From positions 1 to 62,316 of the forward strand of contig PHFX01000157.1 in NCBI GenBank assembly GCA_007618135.1: a stretch of 62,316 nt of DNA, written 5' to 3'. This document shows, piece by piece, positions 19,702 to 28,219 of this stretch. Numbering within the stretch: the first letter of the stretch is position 1; the number at the start of each line of letters is the position of its first letter. A model generated the notes under the pieces. That model was not told the origin of the DNA, ran no database searches, and saw nothing but the letters and a program-made list of their open reading frames with translations. The DNA comes from Candidatus Brocadia sp. WS118. GTDB taxonomy: Bacteria > Planctomycetota > Brocadiia > Brocadiales > Brocadiaceae. The translations under genes were made by a program, and so were the position numbers.

Positions 19702-21876
19702 TTAAAACTTGTAGCTCAGGCCGACAAAAAACGTCCTTCCCGGCCTGGGTAAGTCATCGGGCACAGAGGGAGGAGCTGGATCGCTATAGTCTTTATCCAG
19801 GATGTTGAACACCGTTCCCTGTATTTCCATGGTCTTGAAGAATTCCTTTCCGATAACGGAAAGATTGAGGAGTGCGTAAGCTGGCAGGTCTTCCCTTTCG
19901 TCAGTAGCAATTCTGGAGCGTTTTCCACTAACAAAGGTGCTCAGGTTGGTATTAATGTACTTCCAGAAGTTTGCATTTACACCGAAATTTCCGGTATGTT
20001 GCGCAACAAGTGGCAGGTCGTTTCCATCTTCACCTTCAGGATTTTTGAAGGTATAATTCATAAAAATGTAGTTCCCTTTGGAAATATCTACCCTGGTTTC
20101 CATCTCAAACCCCTGGACATGGGCATTTGTTAGATTTTGATAATGACGCGGGCTCGGTGCATTACGATCTACTGCAATGAGGTCTTTAATATCATTATAA
20201 AAATAGTTGATACTGCTTGTAACGTATTTGTTAAACTTATAATTCAAACCAGCTTCATATGTTTTAATTTTTTCGGGATCAAGATCTTCATTCCCAAGTT
20301 CAATTTGAAACATTTCGTAAAAAGTAGGCGCGCGAAATGCCTCTCCATACAAAAGCTTCAGAGATGCATCTTTCATAAATGCCCACGTTAACCCACATCG
20401 TGGACTGGTTGTCTGACCAAAATCATTATACCGGTCATGCCTGACCCCAAGGGTAACATTCAGGGTATCCGCGATATCCCATGTGTCCTGTAAATATAAA
20501 GACACCACCCTTCGTGTAATATCCGGCAAAAAAAGAGAGGTATCAGAATAATCCTGAATTTCATTGTTTGGATTTGGAGCACCGGTAACTGGATCAAAAT
20601 TGGCTAAAAAATAATTATTGGATTGATTGATTAACCGATATTCCATACCAAACGTGAGGAGATTTCCATCAAACAATTTTACATCAAGCGGAATTTCAGT
20701 TCCTGCAATCCTTTCAATACCTTTAACAACATAAATCAATCCATCTGGATACGTGTAGGGAGGAAGAAACGTATTCTCCGGGTTCGACTCAAACTTGCTG
20801 TTACTGTCAAATTGATCATAATAGATTCTTGGTTTTACGACAAACCTCTCCTCAAAGGTCTTTTTGTATCCTATTTCACCAAATACATAATTATTTTCAA
20901 TGCCAGACTCATCATTTAACGAGAGGCCGCCCCCGACAAAAGGCTCACGGTTCTTGTTACTGTACCAGCCCTGCAACCACAAATCCTTATAGGTGGCCTT
21001 CAGGTTCAGGCCAAATTCTTGCCTTCCGTCGTGCACACTTCCTGGCGCTAATGATGCCGATGACCCAAATATGCGATCAAGACCCGACTGCGCATCTTCT
21101 TCAACAATCCCATCAAACCCGCTCGTCTGCCGGTAATAAGCCATTCCAGAAATGTTAACCTTCCCAACTGCCTTTCCAAATACAGCATTCTCTTCATAGG
21201 TATCAAAGCTTCCATATCCGCTGCTTATTCTTACGCCATCAATATCCCCTGCATCGAGGGTAATAATATTAATAACAGCCAGAAATGCATTTTCACCATA
21301 CATTGCAGAACCTGGTCCCCGGATAATTTCCAGCTTCTTTATGTTTTCTAATGGAAAATCATCGAATCTGCCAAAGGCTGAACCCGTAGTAGTTGTGTTT
21401 ACGGTATGTCCGTTGAGCATTACCTTTACTTTACTGGCGCCTTCAGCCCCACGTACAATTGGTTCTACAACTCCCGTGCCTGGTTCTTTTCGGATCTCAA
21501 ACCCCGGTATGGTTCTTAGTAATTCAATCAAAGTACGGTATCCTAAATTCTTAATCTCCTCTCCGGTAATTACGGCAACGATACTTGGTGCCTTGTTAAT
21601 TGGTGTTTCCTGTCGCGTAGCGATGGTTACTTCTTCCCCGGAACCAAACCAGACGGCTTCAGTTGCGATTTCTTCTGCCAGGGCAACTTCCATAACGCGG
21701 GGATGCTTTTCTTTATTATTGGATAGGATCTCAGTTAATTGGGTTGTTTCCTTGGCCGCAATCGATGATGTATCGGTACCTTCGGCAAAAATCCTTGATG
21801 ATTGAAAAGAAATCGGGCAGAAAAAGGTTAAATAAAGGAAGGAAATCAAGAGACCATTTTTTGCGTATTTGGCCAC
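19702..21876 (-). CDS. TonB-dependent outer membrane receptor (paralogue)
   Basis: A 724-residue receptor with a signal peptide (about 1-33), plug domain (EEIKNLGYRTLIELLRTIPGF, LEIIRGPGSAMYGENAF) and beta-barrel ending in LSYKF. It matches the downstream receptor along its whole length, including the unusual linker MEVALAEEIA and WFG preceding the plug. The tandem pair is evidently a duplication. The loops in the first half of the barrel differ most, suggesting related but distinct ligands. Substrate class is likely an iron chelate (inference). Confidence 0.93.
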   Translation of the reverse strand: MAKYAKNGLLISFLYLTFFCPISFQSSRIFAEGTDTSSIAAKETTQLTEILSNNKEKHPRVMEVALAEEIATEAVWFGSGEEVTIATRQETPINKAPSIVAVITGEEIKNLGYRTLIELLRTIPGFEIRKEPGTGVVEPIVRGAEGASKVKVMLNGHTVNTTTTGSAFGRFDDFPLENIKKLEIIRGPGSAMYGENAFLAVINIITLDAGDIDGVRISSGYGSFDTYEENAVFGKAVGKVNISGMAYYRQTSGFDGIVEEDAQSGLDRIFGSSASLAPGSVHDGRQEFGLNLKATYKDLWLQGWYSNKNREPFVGGGLSLNDESGIENNYVFGEIGYKKTFEERFVVKPRIYYDQFDSNSKFESNPENTFLPPYTYPDGLIYVVKGIERIAGTEIPLDVKLFDGNLLTFGMEYRLINQSNNYFLANFDPVTGAPNPNNEIQDYSDTSLFLPDITRRVVSLYLQDTWDIADTLNVTLGVRHDRYNDFGQTTSPRCGLTWAFMKDASLKLLYGEAFRAPTFYEMFQIELGNEDLDPEKIKTYEAGLNYKFNKYVTSSINYFYNDIKDLIAVDRNAPSPRHYQNLTNAHVQGFEMETRVDISKGNYIFMNYTFKNPEGEDGNDLPLVAQHTGNFGVNANFWKYINTNLSTFVSGKRSRIATDEREDLPAYALLNLSVIGKEFFKTMEIQGTVFNILDKDYSDPAPPSVPDDLPRPGRTFFVGLSYKF

Positions 21877-22072
21877 GAAAATTGCTCCCCGAGAGGCAAG
21901 AGGCTACTTTTAAAAGCAACATGAGTGCGGTTTGTGCACGCACTTTGAGCAAAAACCTGATTTAAGACTTTGTTATTCAGGGCATTATATACCAAAATGA
22001 GTGAATGTTGTCAACGAAAAAAATATCTTCGGAACAAATGGTTTTTTGAATTTGACGACAGCTACAAAAAGC

Positions 22073-23371
22073 TCAATGCGCATCGGTGGTTTCTTTTATC
22101 TGAATAGTATCATCAAGCATACGCAGTTTATGCATGAGCTTCTCTTCCAGAAGCAGTCGGAACGTTGCCTGTTGTTCGTCAAACCGGCTGTTTAAAATAC
22201 GGGCATGTTCATGAAGGTATGCAATGAATTTTCCATTTCCCGGATTACAGGTAAGCTCTATATCCACAAAATTCCTTTCAAGCGCATCTCCAATCCTTTG
22301 TTTCAGCCCTTGTATTCCCTGACGTGTCTTTGCAGAGATTATCATGCAATCCTTGTGATATGATTGGATCAAAGGGATAATGGACGCATCACTTAAGGCA
22401 TCCACCTTATTAAATACCATAATCGTCGGCGTTTTATCGCAATCCAATTCCTTCAGTACGGCATTTACCGCCTCGACTTGTTTGTGAACCAGGGGAGAAC
22501 TAATATCCGCAACATGAAGCAGAAGGTCTGCGTGCCGGGCTTCTTCCAGCGTCGCCTTGAATGACGAGATCAAGTGATGAGGCAATTTCTGGATAAAACC
22601 GACGGTGTCGCTCACCAGAATTTTTTGCCCGTTCTCCAGTTGGCAACCGCTCGTTTTTGTGTCGAGTGTGGCAAATAGTTTATCTTCCACAAAGGTATCA
22701 ATCGCCGTCAGGGCGCTCATGAGTGTTGATTTCCCGGCATTGGTATAACCCACAAGCGATACCGTGAAAAACTCATTTCTGGAGGCGACCAGCCGTTCCT
22801 GCCTCTTTTCAATTTCATTCATCTTCTTTCTGAGGTCGTGGATCTTCCTTAACACGATACGCTTATCGACTTCCAATTGTTTTTCACCAGGCCCCCGGGT
22901 TCCAATACCACCCTCAATTCTGGAGAGGTGCGTCCACATCCTCTTTAACCTGGGTCGTGTATATTCTAACTGGGCCAACTCCACCTGCAGTTTTGCCTGA
23001 TGTGTTTTTGCACGCGTCGCAAATATATCAAGAATTAATTCACTCCTGTCAATAACTTTCTTTTCGATGACTTTTTCGAGATTCCTGACCTGGGCCGGAG
23101 TAAGGTCATCGTCGCAGATGAGCACGTCGGCATCCATTTCCTTTGAAATACCAGACAATTCAATTGCCTTTCCCTTCCCAAGGTAATACACGGGATCAAT
23201 GTGCATCCTTTTCTGAACTACCCTGTGGACAACGGTTGCTCCGGCAGTCTCGGCCAGCCGTCTTAGTTCTTCCAACGGCGACTCATCATCGCAACGGTCT
23301 CCGGAAACCATAACACGGAAAAGGATGGCGCGTTCTGCCCTCACGGTAAACGCGGTCTCTTTTAATTTCAC
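22073..23371 (-). CDS. hflX: GTPase HflX
   Basis: A 432-residue GTPase of the HflX family, which splits or rescues stalled 70S ribosomes under stress. The N-terminal HflX domain (about 25-190, with a glycine-rich RIEGGIGTRGPGE linker) precedes the G domain with G1 GYTNAGKST (about 208), G3 DTVGF and G4 NKVD. Length and motif order are typical. It is a single gene; the 5' gap is filled by nested repeats, so the promoter is not obvious. Confidence 0.95.
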   Translation of the reverse strand: MKLKETAFTVRAERAILFRVMVSGDRCDDESPLEELRRLAETAGATVVHRVVQKRMHIDPVYYLGKGKAIELSGISKEMDADVLICDDDLTPAQVRNLEKVIEKKVIDRSELILDIFATRAKTHQAKLQVELAQLEYTRPRLKRMWTHLSRIEGGIGTRGPGEKQLEVDKRIVLRKIHDLRKKMNEIEKRQERLVASRNEFFTVSLVGYTNAGKSTLMSALTAIDTFVEDKLFATLDTKTSGCQLENGQKILVSDTVGFIQKLPHHLISSFKATLEEARHADLLLHVADISSPLVHKQVEAVNAVLKELDCDKTPTIMVFNKVDALSDASIIPLIQSYHKDCMIISAKTRQGIQGLKQRIGDALERNFVDIELTCNPGNGKFIAYLHEHARILNSRFDEQQATFRLLLEEKLMHKLRMLDDTIQIKETTDAH

Positions 23372-23490
23372 TTATACCTCTCTCTTGATAGCACCCCGTG
23401 GGGTACCCTCATGTAAGCCGAGAATGGGCGAAATGCGATACACCCACACTCCAAAACACTGAATTAGGCCTTCAGCCGTGAATTTTAACC

Positions 23491-23625
23491 TCCCCTCACT
23501 GGTAGGACAAGCGTCCCCGCTTGTCATTATAATATCAACCGGAACGGTTGACCTACCATTGGGGCCGGGGGTGTGTTATGACCGATTTACACACCCCTTA
23601 ATCCCCTCTTTTTAGAGGGGAAAAA
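23491..23625. repeat. Nested dispersed repeats
   Basis: A CCCCTC...GGGGCCGGGGGTGTG double-hairpin repeat like the one at 221-298 is interrupted at 23501-23557 by a 57-base element. The inner element has GGTAGG/CCTACC ends and two internal hairpins (GACAAGCG/CGCTTGTC and TCAACCG/CGGTTGA), which would fold as a three-way junction. Confidence 0.75.
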
Positions 23626-23647
23626 CTGGTTTGAAATTCCTGTACGA

Positions 23648-24394
23648 TTATGTGCCGCTATTTCTATCCAACTGATTCAAAACAATCCGCGCATCCACAG
23701 CCTTCAAACCTTTCGGATAAACAAGGACGGGGTTCAGGTCTATTTCCTTAATCTCTGCTATGGCAACCATGATATCTGACACCTGCACTATCGTTTGAGC
23801 CAATGCGGAAATGTCCGCGGCTTCCCTGTTCCTAAAACCCTTTAGCACCTCGGCGCCTTGTATCTGATGAATCATATCAAGTGCCTCATATTCCTCCACC
23901 GGTGCGATGCGAAAGGAAACGTCTTTAAATATTTCAACAAAGATTCCGCCTAGTCCAAACATTACTGCCGGACCAAATTGAGGATCTCTCAGCCCCCCCA
24001 CAATAACTTCTGTGGAAGGTGTTGCCATTTCCTGGACAAGAATTCCTTGAATCCGTGCACCTGGCTGCCTCTTTGTTACGTCTGCGATAATCTCGGCATA
24101 AGCGTGCTCAATGCCGTTGTCATCCTTTATACCAAGCTTTACACCACCCACATCGGTTTTATGGCTGATATCTGGAGAGATAATCTTAAGAACAACAGGA
24201 TAACCAATGGATCTGGCTGCTTGAATTGCTTCTCCACAAGAAGAAGCAGCTCTGTGCTCAGGAGTCTTTATGCCAAATGCTTCAACGAAATCCTTGGCCT
24301 CTGGTTCAAGTAATTCGTATCGCTTCTGAAGCATGGCTTTTTGGATAATACTTTGAGCAGTCTTTGCACTCTTTGACAAAAGATCGTTCATCAT
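23648..24394 (-). CDS. ATP-grasp subunit of ADP-forming acyl-CoA synthetase
   Basis: A 248-residue protein matching the beta (ATP-grasp) part of NDP-forming acetyl-CoA synthetases: EAKDFVEAFGIKTPEHRAA, GYPVVLKIISPDISHKTDVGGVKLG, GILVQEM, MFGLGGIFVEIFKDVSFRIAP and EIDLNPV. These enzymes interconvert acyl-CoA plus ADP with acid plus ATP. The CoA-binding alpha part is not fused here and is not encoded elsewhere in the window, so a partner must be elsewhere or the gene has another role. No operon neighbour. Confidence 0.88.
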   Translation of the reverse strand: MMNDLLSKSAKTAQSIIQKAMLQKRYELLEPEAKDFVEAFGIKTPEHRAASSCGEAIQAARSIGYPVVLKIISPDISHKTDVGGVKLGIKDDNGIEHAYAEIIADVTKRQPGARIQGILVQEMATPSTEVIVGGLRDPQFGPAVMFGLGGIFVEIFKDVSFRIAPVEEYEALDMIHQIQGAEVLKGFRNREAADISALAQTIVQVSDIMVAIAEIKEIDLNPVLVYPKGLKAVDARIVLNQLDRNSGT

Positions 24395-24853
24395 GTTTCC
24401 TCAGGATATAAACATCGCAATTTGAGAAAATTCTCTGTATCTTAGCTTTTAAAATTACTGTATTTTATTTATTATACTGAGAAAAATAAAATGTTCAAAG
24501 TCAATATAACAAATATCGGTGGCATGGCCTGCGGATCCTCTGAAACGATTACATTTTTAAAAAAATGTATCTGATGATAAATGGATGAAATGTCCAATGT
24601 AACTCGCGGGTCTTGCCGGTAATGAATTTTAAGAGAGAATACGAAATCCATTCCACAGGGGAAAGGACGGCAGGCTGTACGAAGATGATGTATGAAGGTG
24701 GTAGTCCCTGCTAATGCTTCTGTATCGAATGCTGGCGTTGTTTTCTTTGATCTTAAAGACCTTTTCAAGCATCATTAATTTTTCACATGATTATAATCAG
24801 ACAACTATCCGCCTCTGCATCGAAGACAGGCATATGATGCGAGTCCCTGCTTT
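24395..24853. other. Gap with permease remnant
   Basis: Apart from the NCS2 remnant listed separately, no supported gene is seen. The 98-residue frame at 24472-24768 is one frame of that remnant followed by unrelated sequence. Confidence 0.55.
24691..24772 (-). pseudogene. NCS2 (AzgA-type) purine permease remnant
   Basis: From the ATG at 24772 one frame reads MLEKVFKIKENNASIR, then a second frame reads TEALAGTTTF. Together these match the conserved start of AzgA-type adenine/guanine permeases (MLEKLFKLKENxTxVRTEILAGxTTF). A frameshift lies between the halves, and homology stops where the first membrane helix should begin. Only about 27 codons remain of a gene normally over 400 codons. Confidence 0.55.
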
Positions 24854-25681
24854 TTATTCCGGACTCTGACTTCTTGCTCCTTGTTTCTGATTTATCTTTA
24901 CTTTGTTCCAAATAGCATCCATCTCTTCCAAAGTGCATTTCTCGATATCCTTCCCCATGGATGCCAGTTCCGTCTCAACCTTTTTAAACCGCTCAACAAA
25001 CTTATAGATGGTCTTGTGTAGCACGTTCTCCGTATCGAGCTTCAGAAATCGCGAGAGGTTTACGATGGAAAACAAGAGATCCCCAACCTCTTCTTCGATA
25101 TTTCCCGGCTTATTTTCCCGGATGGCCTCTTTTACCTCACCCAGTTCTTCGTCTACCTTAGCAATCACGTCATTGATATTCGTCCAGTCAAAGCCTACCT
25201 TGGCCACCTTCTTTTGTAACTTCTGGGCCTTTTGCAGAGCGGGGAGATATTTGGGCAGTCCGTCCACAACAAACTTCCTCTCTTCATATCCCTTCTCCTG
25301 CTTCTTGATCTGCTCCCATTGGTGAATGACCTCCTCCGGGGTGGCTGCCGTAGCGTCTCCAAAGACGTGGGGATGGCGGCGCGTCATTTTATCAAGGCAG
25401 AGCGCCATTACATCTCCAATATCAAATTCCCCCTTTTCCGTTGCAATCTGGCAGTGAAAAATAATATGGAAAAAGAGGTCTGCCAGTTCTTCCTTCAGTT
25501 TATCGGGGTCTCCGGAATCTATCGCATCAATTACCTCGTAAGCCTCCTCTACCAAATGGGGTTTTAAAGACGCGTGGCTCTGTTCTTTATCCCATGGACA
25601 TCCCTCCTTACTGCGTAATTTCCGCATCAAATCTATCAAGTCATGAAATAATGAAATGGATTTATCTTCAGATGTGTTCAT
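24854..25681 (-). CDS. mazG: Nucleoside triphosphate pyrophosphohydrolase MazG
   Basis: A 275-residue enzyme that hydrolyses NTPs to NMP plus pyrophosphate, a house-cleaning activity that also affects ppGpp. Two tandem MazG domains are seen: the first begins LRSKEGCPWDKEQ with EEAYEVIDAID, and the second has VDEELGEVKEAI and EEEVGDLLFSIVNL, both carrying the EExxE/D metal-binding pattern. The last dozen residues (QKQGARSQSPE) are encoded by a 7-base repeat (24862-24889) and are probably not part of the ancestral protein. Confidence 0.95.
   Translation of the reverse strand: MNTSEDKSISLFHDLIDLMRKLRSKEGCPWDKEQSHASLKPHLVEEAYEVIDAIDSGDPDKLKEELADLFFHIIFHCQIATEKGEFDIGDVMALCLDKMTRRHPHVFGDATAATPEEVIHQWEQIKKQEKGYEERKFVVDGLPKYLPALQKAQKLQKKVAKVGFDWTNINDVIAKVDEELGEVKEAIRENKPGNIEEEVGDLLFSIVNLSRFLKLDTENVLHKTIYKFVERFKKVETELASMGKDIEKCTLEEMDAIWNKVKINQKQGARSQSPE
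24862..24889 (-). repeat. Heptanucleotide repeat at mazG 3' end
   Basis: Four degenerate 7-base units of the CAGAAGT type are read on the minus strand across the last codons of mazG. The same unit occurs inside the SAM hydrolase gene at 28851-28885. Confidence 0.65.
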
Positions 25682-25934
25682 AATGCGATTATCCTGTTAA
25701 AAATATTGTAACAATTTAGTATTTTGAAAAATCCCACCAATAATAACGTTACACGCAATTAGGTGCAGGTTTAATACCTGCTCCTGTTACGGAAGTATTC
25801 ATCCAAAATTCTCTGGCAAATCTCTATAGTGTCAGAAAATTCTAGCAATTATTTTTATTGAAGTCAAATATGCAAATGATAAGATATTAACCTGTCATAA
25901 ATATGATTCCTGAACCTTTTATAAGGATAAACAT

Positions 25935-26927
25935 ATGGGCTTTCCAAAACAGCGGCTGCGCCGGTTACGCAAAAACGAAAATATCAGAAGATTGGTGAGA
26001 GAAACGCATCTTTCCATAGATGACCTGATTATGCCCCTCTTTGTTCGACCCGGAAAAGGGATCAGGCAACTGATTCCCTCTATGCCGGGAAATTATCAGA
26101 TGTCCGTTGACAAAATTACGGAAGAGGCAAAGGAATTGGAAGGACTGGGAATCCCCGGCATCATACTCTTTGGGATCCCCGAGCAAAAGGACGAGATGGG
26201 TTCGGATGCCTATGCAGACGATGGCATAATTCAACAGGCAATTATCGCCATAAAAAAAGAAGTAAAAAATATCCTCGTGATCACAGACGTTTGTATGTGT
26301 GAGTATACCGACCACGGGCACTGTGGATTTGTCAGAAGAGACGAAAAGACAGGTCACTTTGATGTCGATAACGACATGACCTTAGAACTTCTGGTAAAAG
26401 AGGCCGTTTCCCATGCAAAGGCAGGTGCAGACATTGTAGCTCCAAGTGATATGATGGATGGCCGGGTAAAGGCTATCCGTGACGGACTTGATGAGAATGG
26501 TTTTGAACAGACCCCCATTATGGCATATTCTGCCAAATATGCATCTGGATTTTACGGCCCTTTCAGGGAGGCTGCTGAGTCTACACCGGGATTTGGAGAC
26601 CGTTCATCTTACCAAATGGATCCGCACAATGCATCAGAGGCACTTCGTGAAGTATCTCTGGATATAGACGAGGGTGCGGATATCGTGATGGTAAAACCGG
26701 CGTTGGCCTATCTCGATATCATCCGGAGCATAAAGGACACATTCGATTATCCCGTCGCTGCATATAATGTCAGCGGTGAATTTTCTGTCGTGAAGGCCGC
26801 TGCAGAAAAGGGCTGGATTGATGAGAAGCGAGTCGCCCTGGAAATTTTAACAGGAATAAAACGCGCCGGCGCCGACATGGTTCTAACCTATTGGGCAAAG
26901 GACGCCGCGCGGTGGTTGAAAAAATAA
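25935..26927 (+). CDS. hemB: Porphobilinogen synthase (HemB)
   Basis: A 330-residue enzyme that joins two 5-aminolevulinate molecules to porphobilinogen, an early step to haem and other tetrapyrroles. The two active-site Lys residues are in [12 protein letters not shown] and [11 protein letters not shown]. The Cys-rich motif [14 protein letters not shown] marks the zinc-dependent type rather than the Mg/Asp-rich type. AAGGAT precedes the ATG, and a strong terminator follows. Haem demand would be high in a cytochrome-rich organism. Confidence 0.97.
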   Translation: MGFPKQRLRRLRKNENIRRLVRETHLSIDDLIMPLFVRPGKGIRQLIPSMPGNYQMSVDKITEEAKELEGLGIPGIILFGIPEQKDEMGSDAYADDGIIQQAIIAIKKEVKNILVITDVCMCEYTDHGHCGFVRRDEKTGHFDVDNDMTLELLVKEAVSHAKAGADIVAPSDMMDGRVKAIRDGLDENGFEQTPIMAYSAKYASGFYGPFREAAESTPGFGDRSSYQMDPHNASEALREVSLDIDEGADIVMVKPALAYLDIIRSIKDTFDYPVAAYNVSGEFSVVKAAAEKGWIDEKRVALEILTGIKRAGADMVLTYWAKDAARWLKK

Positions 26928-26984
26928 GTCTAAGTGCAAGAATTTCAACACAAATGATCTTTTAATTTTGTTTTTTTCAAAACA

Positions 26985-27022
26985 AAAAGCCCCAATATCC
27001 TTTACCGAATATTGGGGCTTTT
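26985..27022 (+). terminator. Rho-independent terminator after hemB
   Basis: A 14-base perfect stem, AAAAGCCCCAATAT paired with ATATTGGGGCTTTT, has a 10-base loop. With A-run on one side and T-run on the other it can end transcription from hemB and also from the convergent cold-shock gene. Confidence 0.9.
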
Positions 27023-27129
27023 ATGTCGCAATTATAATTATAATTTCAGTGACTACTCCATATTTTTAAACACCTGACCTATTGCAATTGATTATCCTTT
27101 AAAATATAAGAGTGTGCCTTTTCATAATT

Positions 27130-27330
27130 TTATAATTTTACGACGTTTGTAGCTTTGTAGCCTTTCTGGTCCTTTATGACCTCGAACTCAACCTTATCGC
27201 CCTCGGCGAGGGTCCTAAAACCCTCAGATTTGATCGACGTCTGATGTACAAACACATCCTGACCGTTGTCCTGGGAAATAAAGCCAAATCCCTTCTTGTC
27301 ATTGAACCACTTCACAGTTCCTGTTGCCAT
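27130..27330 (-). CDS. Cold-shock domain protein
   Basis: A 66-residue OB-fold protein with both RNA-binding motifs, KGFGFI and VFVHQ, and full family length. It binds single-stranded RNA or DNA and acts as an RNA chaperone or antiterminator. A strong G-rich ribosome site (GAGAGGGGGTG) precedes the ATG. The leader contains a terminator-like hairpin (27375-27405), which suggests conditional expression. Confidence 0.95.
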   Translation of the reverse strand: MATGTVKWFNDKKGFGFISQDNGQDVFVHQTSIKSEGFRTLAEGDKVEFEVIKDQKGYKATNVVKL

Positions 27331-27370
27331 GTAAAATCACCCCCTCTCGCGTATAAAAAATTTTTTAAAC

Positions 27371-27405
27371 AAAAAAGGCTACACGGTTGTACACCTTGTA
27401 GCCTT
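27371..27405 (-). promoter_or_regulatory. Terminator-like leader hairpin of cold-shock gene
   Basis: On the minus strand AAGGCTACA and TGTAGCCTT arms (27405-27397 with 27383-27375) enclose an inner GGT/ACC stem and are followed by six T residues. It lies 45 bases before the cold-shock ATG with no other minus-strand gene upstream for 1.9 kb, so it may be an attenuator in the leader. Confidence 0.6.
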
Positions 27406-28016
27406 ATATTACGTCAATATATATATAATACGACTTGCAATACAACTAAACATGCGCAAAATATTAACAAAGAATAGGTATTAAAGCAAAGGAAAAATTA
27501 AAATATTTGTAACAATTTAGTTTTTTGAAAATCTCAAGAGAAAGCCGTGTTTTGCTGACGGTATCTGGGCGTATAACAAGGAGAGACAGATTTAAAACAT
27601 GTCTTTGTAATTTCCAAATCCTGAAAGGATGTCATGATTATAGCCAATGGATGCATTTTCTCCTGTTAACCCCGTAGGGGGTGACATTGTTTTTTATGTC
27701 GATGTCATGGTAATGTTATTTCACCCCTTCAGGGTTGTGTATTTTGTCTATCCATGGTTCTATAATTATTTCAGCCCTTCGGGCTTATTTACCGCAGAGC
27801 GGATTTGTTTTATTGCGTGTGAATGTCCGCAGGTATGCGCCTACAGAGAAAGGTGTTTTTCAAAAAGCTAAAGTATTACAAATTCCAAAACATTTGTATT
27901 CATTTTTACCGTGAATATACCAGCTAAAAAAGTCCTTGAATTTGAAATATTTTGTCATTACTATACTGTTTAATTCCCTGTATTAGACTGCTAAATACAA
28001 TATCCTGCTCTGAAAA
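27406..28016. other. Repeat-bearing intergenic region
   Basis: Positions 27500-27535 repeat a motif also present at 25700-25732 (GTAACAATTTAG with flanking A/T). Positions 27655-27795 carry CCCCTTCAGGG and AGCCCTTCGGGCT small hairpins in a series, a dispersed repeat whose frame at 27647-27871 looks like a protein but is not supported. Confidence 0.55.
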
Positions 28017-28196
28017 ATGGTACCTTGCAAGAGATGCGTTCGTCAGAAAGGCAAACGATTGTGTATCGAACTTGGAGACTGGTTATGTCCGGAATGTTGC
28101 GGTCAACATCGAATCATAGATATCAATTGCTGGACTCACTGTCCGTTTTTTTTGGGTGAACATACTTCTGTCAGCCCGGAAAAGGATGAAAAATAA
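28017..28196 (+). CDS. 59-residue Cys-rich putative zinc-binding protein
   Basis: A small gene reading MVPCKRCVRQKGKRLCIE at its N-terminus. It has nine Cys and three His residues arranged as CKRC, LCPECC, INCWTHC and H residues, resembling one or two zinc ribbons. It ends 23 bases before the SAM hydrolase gene and probably shares its transcript. No membrane segment is seen. It may bind zinc and act as a regulator or a partner of the downstream enzyme (inference). Confidence 0.7.
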   Translation: MVPCKRCVRQKGKRLCIELGDWLCPECCGQHRIIDINCWTHCPFFLGEHTSVSPEKDEK

Positions 28197-28219
28197 CCCT
28201 TACAGGAGAACACCTATCG

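Noticed and set aside
24472-24768. 98-residue frame
   Set aside because: Its start is one frame of the NCS2 permease remnant and the rest shows no protein signature.
27647-27871. 74-residue frame
   Set aside because: It is translation through a series of small dispersed hairpins and has no ribosome site or family.
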